In this document: piece after piece, positions 49,291 to 57,373 of the stretch
Numbering within the stretch: position 1 is the first letter of the stretch
Layout: every line of letters starts with the position of its first letter
Assembly (NCBI GenBank): GCA_963739005.1
Contig: CAVTYQ010000007.1
Location: 62,001-126,000 of the forward strand
DNA length: 64,000 nucleotides
Source of the DNA: DASWJZ01 sp963739005
Lineage (GTDB): Bacteria; Pseudomonadota; Alphaproteobacteria; Rhizobiales; Afifellaceae
Direction: 5' to 3'
Notes under the pieces: generated by a model
Database searches by the model: none
What the model saw: the letters and a program-made list of their open reading frames with translations, nothing else
What the model was told of the DNA's origin: nothing
Made by a program: the position numbers and the translations under genes

Positions 49291-49621
49291 ATGAAACCGG
49301 TCGCGTTCGTCGGGGACTCGCTGGAAGCTATTCGCTCGTTTCCGAACGGCGCCCGCCGAGAGATCGGGTTTCAGATCGAACGACTTCAGCGCGGGCTCGA
49401 GCCGGACCGATTGGAAGCCGCTCAAAGCCGTCGGTCCCGGCGTTCGCGAAATTCGCGTACGCGACGCTTCCGGGAGCTACCGGGCGATCTACGTCGCGAC
49501 GTTCGCGGAGGCCATTTTCGTGCTCCACGCCTTTCAGAAGAAGACGCGCGCCACGCCGAAACGCGACATCGCCTTAGCTGAAGCGCGATTTCGGATGCTG
49601 ACGCGGAGAACGACGCGATGA
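49291..49621 (+). pseudogene. HigB/RelE-like (Gp49 family) toxin broken by one extra base
   Basis: The ATG at 49291 starts a toxin-like N-terminus (PVAFVGDSLEAIRSFPNGAR, then IGFQIERLQRGLEPD). Near 49405-49408 one extra C shifts the frame. In the next frame the sequence continues without stop as DWKPLKAVGPGVREIRVRD, YRAIYVATFAEAIFVLHAF and QKKTRATPKRDIALAE to the TGA at 49619-49621. That restored protein (about 109 residues) is a standard Gp49/HigB toxin. The restored frame would overlap the antitoxin start by four bases, as usual. As written, the toxin would be a non-functional 96-residue frame. Confidence 0.8.
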
Positions 49622-49902
49622 CGAGGCAGCGCTTCGCCAACGTTTGGGACGCGATCGAGAAGTCGCCGAGCGATGCGGCGGCGATGAAGGCGCGCGCCGA
49701 CCTCATGATGGCGATCCGCGAGGTGGTCGATCGCTGGGAATCGACGCAAGCCGTCTCGGCGAAGAAGCTCGGAATAACCCAGCCGCGCCTCAACGATCTC
49801 CTGCGCGGCCGGATCGACAAGTTCAGCCTGGAGGCCCTGATGGGTCTGGCAGCGAGAGCGGGCTTGGCGGTTCGCGTCGAAGTCGCTCGCCCCGCGGCTT
49901 GA
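49618..49902 (+). CDS. XRE-family antitoxin (HigA-like)
   Basis: The 94-residue protein is a helix-turn-helix antitoxin: after an N-terminal helix, the HTH reads VSAKKLGITQPRLNDLLRGR and is followed by FSLEALMGLAARAGLAVRVE. It belongs to the XRE type found behind Gp49-like toxins. It should bind the perfect palindrome at 49261-49288. It looks intact although its toxin partner is frameshifted. Confidence 0.87.
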   Translation: MTRQRFANVWDAIEKSPSDAAAMKARADLMMAIREVVDRWESTQAVSAKKLGITQPRLNDLLRGRIDKFSLEALMGLAARAGLAVRVEVARPAA

Positions 49903-49917
49903 CGGCGCCGCCGTCGC

Positions 49918-50679
49918 TCAGTTCTTCAGCCGGTAGCCCGTCCTGAACATCCAGGCGACGGTCGCCATGCAGACGGCCAGGAAGACGAATGTCATCGCAA
50001 GGCTGACGCCGACGTTGATGTCGGCGCTGCCGTAGAAGCTCCAGCGAAAGCCACTGACGAGGTAGACGACGGGGTTGAAGAGCGTGACCTTCTGCCAGAG
50101 CGGCGGCAGCATGTGGATGGAATAAAAGCTGCCGCCGAGGAAGGTGAGAGGGGTGATGACGAGGAGCGGAACGACCTGCAGCTTCTCGAAGCCGTCCGCC
50201 CAGATCCCGATGATGAAGCCGAAGAGGCTGAAGGTTACGGCGGTCAGCACCATGAACAGGATCATGACGAACGGGTGCTCAATCCTGAACGGCACGAACA
50301 GGCTCGCGGTGGCGAGGATAATCAAGCCGAGAATGACGGATTTCGTCGCCGCCGCGCCGACGAAGCCGAGCACGATCTCCAGATAGGAGACCGGCGCCGA
50401 AAAAAGCTCGTAGGTCGTGCCGATGAATTTCGGGAAGTAGATGCCAGCTGACGCGTTGGAGATCGACTGCGTCAAGAGCGACAGCATGATCAGCCCGGGC
50501 ACGATGAAAGCACCGTAGCTCACGCCGTCGACCTCGGAGATGCGCGAGCCGATCGCCGATCCGAAGACGATGAAATAGAGCGACGTGGTGATGACCGGCG
50601 CGACGACGCTTTGCAGGACCGTGCGGCGGGTGCGCTCCATCTCGTTGACGTAGATCGTGCGGATCGCCCGATGGTTCAT
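49918..50679 (-). CDS. ABC-2 type export permease
   Basis: The 253-residue product has six membrane helices in the ABC-2 (YadH-like) layout: IRTIYVNEMERTRRTVLQSV at the start, GAFIVPGLIMLSLLTQSISN, ELFSAPVSYLEIVLGFVGAA and then PLTFLGGSFYSIHMLPPLWQ. With the ATPase gene next to it, whose stop overlaps its start by four bases, it forms an exporter. The substrate is not known; the YadGH type is linked to polysaccharide or drug export. Confidence 0.9.
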   Translation of the reverse strand: MNHRAIRTIYVNEMERTRRTVLQSVVAPVITTSLYFIVFGSAIGSRISEVDGVSYGAFIVPGLIMLSLLTQSISNASAGIYFPKFIGTTYELFSAPVSYLEIVLGFVGAAATKSVILGLIILATASLFVPFRIEHPFVMILFMVLTAVTFSLFGFIIGIWADGFEKLQVVPLLVITPLTFLGGSFYSIHMLPPLWQKVTLFNPVVYLVSGFRWSFYGSADINVGVSLAMTFVFLAVCMATVAWMFRTGYRLKN

Positions 50680-51614
50680 CGCGGTTGCCCGACCAGGTTG
50701 ACGAAAATCTCTTCAAGCGAGCTCTGCTTCGTCTCGATGTCGCGAAAGGTGATTCCCTCCACCCTGAGATCGCTCAGCAACGAGGTGATCCCCGTGCGCT
50801 CGCCGCGCGTATCGTAGGAATAGACGAGCGCGCGGCCGTCGGCGGCGAGCGCAAGGTTGTGGGCGGCGAGAGCGGGAGGAATCGCGTCGAGCTTGCGATG
50901 TAGCTGCAACGTCAGTTGCTTGCTGCCGAGCTTGCGCATGAGCTCGTCCTTGTTCTCCACCAGGATGATCGCGCCCTTGTCGATGACGCCGATGCGGTCA
51001 GCCATTTCCTCCGCCTCGTCGATGTAGTGCGTGGTGAGGATGATAGTCACGCCGGATTCGCGCAGCTCCCGCACCATCCGCCACATGACCTGGCGGAGCT
51101 CCACGTCGACCCCGGCGGTCGGTTCGTCGAGAAACAGGATCTGCGGCTCGTGCACCAACGCCTTGGCAATCAGAACGCGACGTTTCATGCCCCCGGACAG
51201 GGTGATGACTTTCGAGTCTTTCCTGTCCCAAAGGGACAGGTCCTTCAGCACCTTTTCAACGCGCGCCGGATCGGTGGACTTGCCAAACAAGCCGCGGCTG
51301 AACGAAACGGTCTTCCACACCGACACGAACGCATCGACGGTGAGCTCCTGCGGCACGAGCCCGATCATCGAGCGGGTGGCGCGGTAGTCGGCAACGATGT
51401 CGTGCCCGTCCACGGTCACGCGCCCGGAGGATGCCGTCACGATCCCGCAGATGATGCCGATCAGCGTCGTCTTGCCGGCGCCGTTCGGGCCAAGCAGCCC
51501 GAAAATCTCGCCCCGCCGAATTTCGAGGTCTACGTTCTTCAGCGCCTCGAAGCCGCTGGCGTAGGTCTTGGATAGCTTTTCGACGCAAATGATCGGCTGC
51601 ATGAAAAACGACAT
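50676..51614 (-). CDS. ABC transporter ATP-binding protein (YadG-like)
   Basis: This 312-residue ATPase powers the ABC-2 permease that overlaps its 3' end. It has the Walker A GLLGPNGAGKTTLIG, the signature LSGGMKRRVLIAKAL and the Walker B ILFLDEPTAGVD, followed by the switch His in ILTTHYIDEAEEMADRIG. The C-terminal 80 residues are the extra domain seen in YadG-type proteins. The start may be Met1 or Met5. Confidence 0.93.
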   Translation of the reverse strand: MSFFMQPIICVEKLSKTYASGFEALKNVDLEIRRGEIFGLLGPNGAGKTTLIGIICGIVTASSGRVTVDGHDIVADYRATRSMIGLVPQELTVDAFVSVWKTVSFSRGLFGKSTDPARVEKVLKDLSLWDRKDSKVITLSGGMKRRVLIAKALVHEPQILFLDEPTAGVDVELRQVMWRMVRELRESGVTIILTTHYIDEAEEMADRIGVIDKGAIILVENKDELMRKLGSKQLTLQLHRKLDAIPPALAAHNLALAADGRALVYSYDTRGERTGITSLLSDLRVEGITFRDIETKQSSLEEIFVNLVGQPR

Positions 51615-51779
51615 CGCGGGTAGGGTTGCGACGGGAACGCCGCAGTGGACCGGCAGGGAGGCATATAGGCTTCGGGCGGTGATTTGACGACCTGCCTATC
51701 CGGCATCCACAACCGCACGTCTTTTGGGCTGGCGCGTTTCTTGTGCACTGCCTAACCTGACCGCCGGGAAAGGGCGGGG

Positions 51780-53366
51780 ATGGATCAAGCAGCCTCCAAG
51801 ACGGTGACCGGCCAACAGGCTGTTCCGCTTCTCGCGACCGAGGGCATCACCAAGCGGTTCGGCCCGCTCACCGCCTGCGACCACATCAGCCTCGAAATCC
51901 GCCACGGCGAGGTGCACGCGCTCCTTGGCGAAAACGGCGCCGGCAAGTCGACGCTTGTGAAGATGCTCTACGGATCGCTCGCGCCCGACGAGGGCCGCAT
52001 CCTTTGGGAAGGCGAGCCGGTCACGATCACCAGCCCGGCGGAGGCGCGCAAGCTCGGCATCGGCATGGTGTTCCAGCACTTCTCGCTGTTCGAGGCGCTG
52101 ACGGTCGCGGAGAACATCGCGCTCGCGCTGCCGCCGCGCGGCCGGCGCGCGCTGTCCGACACGATCCGCAAGGTCTCGCGCGAATACGGCCTGCCACTCG
52201 ATCCCGACGCCGGTGTCGCCGACCTTTCCGTCGGCGAGCGGCAGCGGGTCGAGATCGTGCGCTGCCTCCTGCAGGAGCCGCGGCTCATCATCATGGACGA
52301 GCCGACCTCGGTGCTGACGCCGCAGGAGGCGGACCTTCTCTTCGTCACGCTTCGCCGCCTCTCTTCGGAGGGCGTCGCGCTCCTCTACATCACGCACCGG
52401 CTCTCCGAAGTGCTGGCGCTCGCCAATCGCGCCACGATCCTTCGGCGCGGCAAGCTCGTCGGCACCGCCGATCCGAAACAGGAGAGCGCCAAGAGCCTCG
52501 CGCGCATGATGGTCGGCGCGGAGGTCGCCGGGATCGAGCGCCCCAAGCGGCCGGAGACCGCGATGAAGCCGCGGCTCGTGCTTTCGAAGCTTTCGCTTCC
52601 CGCCGACAACCCGTTCGCGACCGCGCTCGTCGACATCGATCTCACCGTTCACGCCGGCGAAGTCGTCGGGATCGCCGGGGTCGCCGGCAACGGCCAGCCG
52701 GAATTCTTCGATGCGATCTCCGGCGAACGGACGGTCGCGGACGAGGCGATGATCGCGATCGACGCAGCGCCAGTCGGGCGGCGCGGCGTCAACGACCGGC
52801 GACGGCTCGGCGCCGCCTTCGTCCCGGAGGAACGGATCGGCCACGGCGCGGTGCCCGGTCTTCGCCTCTCGGAGAACGTCGTGCTGACGCGCCACGGCAC
52901 GGGCGAGGAGATCGCGCGCGCCTACGTGTTGAACCGCGGCGCGGCGCGTGCGGTCGAGGAGCGGGTGGGCGAGCGCTTCGATGTGCGCCGCTCCGGCCCC
53001 GATCCGAAAGCGAGCGCGCTCTCCGGCGGCAATCTGCAAAAATTCATCATGGGGCGCGAGATCGACCGCGTACCCGGCATCCTCGTCGTCAACCAGCCGA
53101 CCTGGGGCGTCGACGCGGGCGCGGCGCGCACCATCCGGCAGGCGCTGGTCGACCTCGCGCGCGCCGGTTCCGCCGTTCTCATGATCAGCCAGGACCTCGA
53201 TGAGATCTTCGAGATCGCCGACCGCATCGCGGTCCTCTCCGACGGGCACCTGTCGCCCGCCTATCCGGCGGAGACGATGACGGCCGATCAGATCGGCCTC
53301 TTGATGGGCGGCGTCCATCATGGGCACGACGGCGTCACCACGGAGGAGGCACGCCATGCGCCTTGA
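51780..53366 (+). CDS. ABC transporter ATP-binding protein of the BMP/nucleoside type
   Basis: The 528-residue product is a double ATPase of the RbsA/NupA type. The N-terminal half has GENGAGKSTLVKMLYG, then LSVGERQRVEIVRCL and IIMDEPTSVLTPQEADLLF. The C-terminal half lacks a full Walker A (IAGVAGNGQPEFFDAI) but has LSGGNLQKFIMGREI and a degenerate Walker B (ILVVNQPTWGVDAG). It opens a four-gene operon with two permeases and a BMP-type binding protein. The family takes up purine nucleosides or similar solutes. Confidence 0.93.
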   Translation: MDQAASKTVTGQQAVPLLATEGITKRFGPLTACDHISLEIRHGEVHALLGENGAGKSTLVKMLYGSLAPDEGRILWEGEPVTITSPAEARKLGIGMVFQHFSLFEALTVAENIALALPPRGRRALSDTIRKVSREYGLPLDPDAGVADLSVGERQRVEIVRCLLQEPRLIIMDEPTSVLTPQEADLLFVTLRRLSSEGVALLYITHRLSEVLALANRATILRRGKLVGTADPKQESAKSLARMMVGAEVAGIERPKRPETAMKPRLVLSKLSLPADNPFATALVDIDLTVHAGEVVGIAGVAGNGQPEFFDAISGERTVADEAMIAIDAAPVGRRGVNDRRRLGAAFVPEERIGHGAVPGLRLSENVVLTRHGTGEEIARAYVLNRGAARAVEERVGERFDVRRSGPDPKASALSGGNLQKFIMGREIDRVPGILVVNQPTWGVDAGAARTIRQALVDLARAGSAVLMISQDLDEIFEIADRIAVLSDGHLSPAYPAETMTADQIGLLMGGVHHGHDGVTTEEARHAP

Positions 53367-54456
53367 GCTCGTCCGCCGACCGGAGCCGTCGGTGGCGATG
53401 GCGCTGCTCTCGCCCGTCCTGGCGCTGGCGCTGACCGTCATTGTCGGCGGCGTGATCTTCGCGATCATCGGCGTCAACCCGCTCTCGGCGCTCTACGTCT
53501 ATTTCATCAAGCCGCTGACGGCCCTCTGGTCGGTGCAGGACCTCATCGTGAAGATGACGCCGCTGGTGCTGATCGCGGTCGGGCTGTCGGTCTGCTACCT
53601 CTCCAACACCTGGAACATCGGCGCGGAAGGGCAGCTCGCGCTCGGCGCGATCGCCGGCTCGATCCTGCCGGTCTATTTCCCCGACTGGCAGGGGCCGCTG
53701 CCGCTTACCCTGATGCTCCTCCTCGGCATTCTCGGCGGCATGGCCTACGGGGCGATCCCGGCGCTCCTCAAGGCCCGCTTCGGCACGAACGAGATTCTGA
53801 CGAGCCTGATGCTCGTCTATGTCGCCGGCCTGCTTCTCGACTGGCTGGCGCGCGGGCCGTGGCGCGACCCGAACGGCCACAATTTTCCGAACAGCCGCCC
53901 GTTCAGCGACGGCCAGCTTCTGCCCATGATCGGGCACGTCCGCATCAGCTTCCTGTTAGCGCTCGTCGCCGCCGTCGTTGCCTGGTTCGTGCTGCGCAAC
54001 ATGCTGACCGGCTTCCAGGTCCGCGTGCTCGGCCAGGCGCCGCGCGCGGGCGCCTTCGCCGGCTTCAGCCAGAAGCGCATGATCCTGCTGTCGTTCCTGA
54101 TCTCAGGCGGTCTCGCCGGCCTTGCCGGCATCTGCGAGGTGGCAGGACCGCTCGAGCAACTCAGGATCAGCGTGTCGCCCGGCTACGGCTTCACCGCCAT
54201 CATCGTCGCCTTCCTTGGCCGGCTCAATCCGCTCGGCGCGATCGTCGCCGGCTTCGTGCTGGCGCTGTCGCTCGTGGGCGGGGAGGCGGTGCAGATCGCC
54301 TTCAACGTGTCCGACCAGTTCGCCCGCGTCTTCCAGGGCGTGCTCCTGTTCCTCGTCCTCGCCTGCGATACGCTGATCCTCTATCGCATCCGCTTCGCGC
54401 CCTCGCGGCGCGCGCTCGCCGTCGCGGCTTCGGAGGCTGTGCATGGGCGTAGCTGA
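53356..54456 (+). CDS. ABC transporter permease, BMP/nucleoside type (first)
   Basis: The start is the ATG at 53356 (MRLELVRRPEPSVAMAL), 11 bases inside the end of the ATPase gene, giving 366 residues. About nine membrane helices are seen, with VGLSVCYLSNTWNIGAEGQL and LARGPWRDPNGHNFPNSRPF, then NPLGAIVAGFVLALSLVGGE, as in YufP/NupP permeases. It overlaps the second permease by 14 bases. Confidence 0.92.
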   Translation: MRLELVRRPEPSVAMALLSPVLALALTVIVGGVIFAIIGVNPLSALYVYFIKPLTALWSVQDLIVKMTPLVLIAVGLSVCYLSNTWNIGAEGQLALGAIAGSILPVYFPDWQGPLPLTLMLLLGILGGMAYGAIPALLKARFGTNEILTSLMLVYVAGLLLDWLARGPWRDPNGHNFPNSRPFSDGQLLPMIGHVRISFLLALVAAVVAWFVLRNMLTGFQVRVLGQAPRAGAFAGFSQKRMILLSFLISGGLAGLAGICEVAGPLEQLRISVSPGYGFTAIIVAFLGRLNPLGAIVAGFVLALSLVGGEAVQIAFNVSDQFARVFQGVLLFLVLACDTLILYRIRFAPSRRALAVAASEAVHGRS

Positions 54457-55369
54457 AATCCAGGGACTGCTTCTCACCATCGTGACGGCGGCGACGCCGC
54501 TGCTGCTCGCTTCGATCGGCGAACTGGTGGCGGAGCGGTCAGGCGTCCTCAACCTCGGCGTCGAGGGGATGATGGCCGTCGGCGCCGTGGTCGGCTTCAT
54601 CGCCGGCTATACGACCGGAATGCCGATCGTCGGCGTGCTCGCCGCGATCGGCGCCGGGATGGTGATGGCGGCGCTCTTCGGTCTCGTCACGCTGGTCTTC
54701 GTGGCGAACCAGGTCGCCTCTGGCCTGGCGCTCACGATCTTCGGGCTCGGGCTCTCCGGCCTCATCGGCAGCCGCTATGTCAGCATTCCGGGGCTCGGGC
54801 TTTCCCGCCTGCACGTGCCGGTCCTGACCGACATCCCGATCGTCGGGCCGCTCCTCTTCGGCGAGGACCCCCTGGTCTATATCGCCGTCGCGCTCGCCAT
54901 CGGCGTGTCCTGGTTCCTCTTCCGCTCACGCGGCGGGCTGATCGTGCGGGCGGTCGGCGACAACCACGTCTCGGCGCACGCGCTCGGCTATGGCGTGATC
55001 AAGGTGCGCTTCCTGGCGGTGCTCTTCGGCGGCGCCTGCGCCGGTCTCGCCGGCGGCTACCTCTCCATCGTCTACACGCCGCAATGGACGCCCAACATGA
55101 CCGCCGGGCGCGGCTGGATCGCGCTGGCGCTCGTCGTTTTCGGGACCTGGCTGCCGAGCCGGGTCGCCATCGGAGCGCTGTTTTTCGGCGCAATCGGCAT
55201 CCTGCAGCTCAACGCGCAGGGCTATCACGTGGCCATTCCGCCGCAATTCCTGACGGCTCTGCCGTATCTTGCGACGGTGGTGGTCTTGGTGATCATCTCG
55301 CGCAACCGTATGCTTTTGCGGGTCAATACCCCGGCCTGTCTCGGCCAGGCCTTCGTGCCTGACAGGTAG
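54443..55369 (+). CDS. ABC transporter permease, BMP/nucleoside type (second)
   Basis: The 308-residue product has eight to nine membrane helices with SIGELVAERSGVLNLGVEGM near the start, LFRSRGGLIVRAVGDNHVSA and FGGACAGLAGGYLSIVYTPQ, the pattern of YufQ/NupQ permeases. It completes the membrane part of the importer and is followed after 83 bases by the binding protein. Confidence 0.92.
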   Translation: MGVAEIQGLLLTIVTAATPLLLASIGELVAERSGVLNLGVEGMMAVGAVVGFIAGYTTGMPIVGVLAAIGAGMVMAALFGLVTLVFVANQVASGLALTIFGLGLSGLIGSRYVSIPGLGLSRLHVPVLTDIPIVGPLLFGEDPLVYIAVALAIGVSWFLFRSRGGLIVRAVGDNHVSAHALGYGVIKVRFLAVLFGGACAGLAGGYLSIVYTPQWTPNMTAGRGWIALALVVFGTWLPSRVAIGALFFGAIGILQLNAQGYHVAIPPQFLTALPYLATVVVLVIISRNRMLLRVNTPACLGQAFVPDR

Positions 55370-55452
55370 GAGACGGGCGCCGGGCGCCGCCGGCCAAGCG
55401 GCGCGGGATTTGCTTGATCGTTTAATCGGTCGGAAGAACAGGGAGAGTCCTC

Positions 55453-56520
55453 ATGTGCAAAGTTATCGCCGCGTCGCTCGCGGCACTTGCGTTGGCCTTG
55501 TCGGCGGGCGTTTCGAGCGCGGAGCCGCTCAAGGCCTGCTGGGTCTATGTCGGTCCCCACAACGACGGCGGCTACAGCCAGCAGCACGACATCGGCCGGC
55601 AGGACGTCGCCAAGGCGCTCGGCGACGCGGTCGACGCCAATACCTACCTGGAAGAGGTGACGGAGCAGACATCCGAGGGGCCGATCCGGGGCCTCGCGCA
55701 GAGCGGATGCAAGATCATCTTCACGACGTCGTTCGGCTTCATGGACGCGACGCTCAAGGTCGCCAAGGACTTCCCCGACGTGAAGTTCGAGCACGCCACC
55801 GGCTTCAAGGTCGCGGACAACGTCTCGACCTACAACATCCGCTGGTACGAAGGCCGCTACGTGATGGGCCAGATCGCCGCGAAAATCTCGAAGAAGGGGC
55901 TCGCCGGCTACATCGTCTCCTTCCCGATTCCTGAAGTCATCATGGGCATCGACGCCTTCATGCTCGGCGCGCAGTCGGTGAACCCGGACTTCAAGGTGAA
56001 GATCATCTGGGTCAATTCATGGTTCGATCCGGGCAAGGAGGGCGACGCCGCCAACGTCCTCGTCAACCAGGGCGCCGACATCCTCGTGCAGCACACCGAC
56101 TCGCCGGCGGCGATGCAGGTCGCCGAAAAGGCCGGCATCCATGCGTTCGGACAGTCGGCGGACATGTCGAGCTTCGGCCCGACCGCGCATCTCGGTTCAC
56201 TGATCGACAATTGGGGGCCGTACTACATCGAGCGCGTGAAGGCGGTCATTGACGGCACCTGGAAGTCGCAGCAGGCCTGGGAAGGGTTCAAGGAGAACCT
56301 GGTCGAGGTCGCGCCGCTCCAGAACATGCCCGACGATGTTAAGGCGATGGCTGAAGACACGATCGCGAAGATCAAGTCCGGCGAGGTGCAGGTCTTCAAA
56401 GGCCCGATCTACAAGCAGGACGGCTCGGTCATGGTGGCGGACGGCCAGGTCATCGACGACGGCACGCTGCTCGGCATGAACGAGTACGTGAAGGGCATCG
56501 ACGACCAGATCCCGCAATAG
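55453..56520 (+). CDS. BMP-family periplasmic nucleoside-binding protein
   Basis: The 355-residue protein has a signal peptide (residues 1-24, VSSAEP) and the Bmp/Med fold: KACWVYVGPHNDGGYSQQHD, IFTTSFGFMDATLKVAKDFP, FEHATGFKVADNVSTYNIRW and then NVLVNQGADILVQHTDSPAA. BMP proteins hand purine nucleosides or related solutes to the importer encoded just upstream. The GYSQQHD segment and VQHTDSPAAM form the usual ligand contacts. A strong terminator follows. Confidence 0.93.
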   Translation: MCKVIAASLAALALALSAGVSSAEPLKACWVYVGPHNDGGYSQQHDIGRQDVAKALGDAVDANTYLEEVTEQTSEGPIRGLAQSGCKIIFTTSFGFMDATLKVAKDFPDVKFEHATGFKVADNVSTYNIRWYEGRYVMGQIAAKISKKGLAGYIVSFPIPEVIMGIDAFMLGAQSVNPDFKVKIIWVNSWFDPGKEGDAANVLVNQGADILVQHTDSPAAMQVAEKAGIHAFGQSADMSSFGPTAHLGSLIDNWGPYYIERVKAVIDGTWKSQQAWEGFKENLVEVAPLQNMPDDVKAMAEDTIAKIKSGEVQVFKGPIYKQDGSVMVADGQVIDDGTLLGMNEYVKGIDDQIPQ

Positions 56521-56542
56521 CACCGAACAAACGCGACGCTTC

Positions 56543-56577
56543 GGCCCGGCCGCCATCGCGGCCGGGCCTTTCGTTTT
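56543..56577 (+). terminator. Strong intrinsic terminator of the BMP importer operon
   Basis: GGCCCGGCCGC (56543-56553), loop CATC and GCGGCCGGGCC (56558-56568) make an 11-bp perfect stem followed by TTTCGTTTT. Confidence 0.9.
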
Positions 56578-56697
56578 CCGCCGCCGGCGGGAGCATCATT
56601 TCGCGCTGCGGAATGCTCTTGCAGGTCGAAAACTGTTGCGATAATGTCACATCAATGCCAAGTGACTGACATGCTTGGGCGTTTGTTATTGTGGTGT

Positions 56698-56717
56698 TGT
56701 GGATAGGCTGTGGATAA
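56698..56717 (+). promoter_or_regulatory. Two DnaA-box-like motifs upstream of the 166-residue protein
   Basis: TGTGGATAG (56698-56706) and TGTGGATAA (56709-56717) lie 11 bases apart, one helical turn. The second equals the DnaA consensus (TTATCCACA on the other strand); the first has one mismatch. They sit in an AT-rich region before a lone gene. Either DnaA regulation or chance is possible. Confidence 0.45.
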
Positions 56718-56753
56718 CGCCATCGCGGCGTACGGGAAGCGTAGGAGCGTATC

Positions 56754-57254
56754 ATGTCCAATTCCCACGGCGATCTCTTCACGGAGATCGGCAAACTGGT
56801 TCTGGCCGCGAATTCCGGACAGCCGATCGATCTCGATACGACGGTGAAGGATCTGTCGGAGCGCTATCGAAATCTCGGCATGACCGAGGAGACCCTGATG
56901 AAGGTCGTCTCCCGTTCGATCGGTGCGATCAGCTATTCGATGGCGCGGTCGAACGGCGGCTTGCAGTCAAGGCTTGAAGCTTTGCGTGAAAGCGGGATGG
57001 GCGGAGAGCCGATCGAAGCCGCGCACATCGAAGAGCCGCGCAACGCAGACGCGCCGGCCGCAGCGAACGGGAAAGAAGCGCCAATCGTCGCAAAGCAAGA
57101 AGCGGTGGCGGTGACGCCCCAGCCCGCTGCGACCGCGAATAGCGGACGCCGGTCGCGCCGCGGAAGCGCGAAGGCTGCCCCGACAGCCGACGCCGGCGGA
57201 AGCAAGGCGAAATCCGTATTCCCGTCTGGGGTGCGCCTCGCGGTTCTGTCGTAG
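56754..57254 (+). CDS. Unrecognised protein with conserved-looking N-terminus and disordered tail
   Basis: The 166-residue product has an N-terminal helical part (GDLFTEIGKLVLAANSGQPI, then LSERYRNLGMTEETLMKVVS and SIGAISYSMARSN). From about residue 80 it is Ala/Pro/Arg/Ser-rich low-complexity sequence. The first part resembles short proteins I recall from Rhizobiales without known function. The ATG at 56754 is close to two DnaA-box-like motifs. It could be a small regulator with a disordered tail. Confidence 0.65.
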   Translation: MSNSHGDLFTEIGKLVLAANSGQPIDLDTTVKDLSERYRNLGMTEETLMKVVSRSIGAISYSMARSNGGLQSRLEALRESGMGGEPIEAAHIEEPRNADAPAAANGKEAPIVAKQEAVAVTPQPAATANSGRRSRRGSAKAAPTADAGGSKAKSVFPSGVRLAVLS

Positions 57255-57373
57255 CCGGCGAGACCCGACGGCCCTGGGCGCGCGCGAGGCCCCGGCCGGC
57301 TGATAATTCGATCGCTTCCCGCTAGGCTACTCCCCAGTCGCTCGACCTGCGATCCGTCGGACGGGGGAGTTCA

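Noticed and set aside
56640..56760. Chromosomal replication origin
   Set aside because: Only two DnaA-like boxes are seen and none of the genes I would expect next to an origin; kept only as a regulatory motif.
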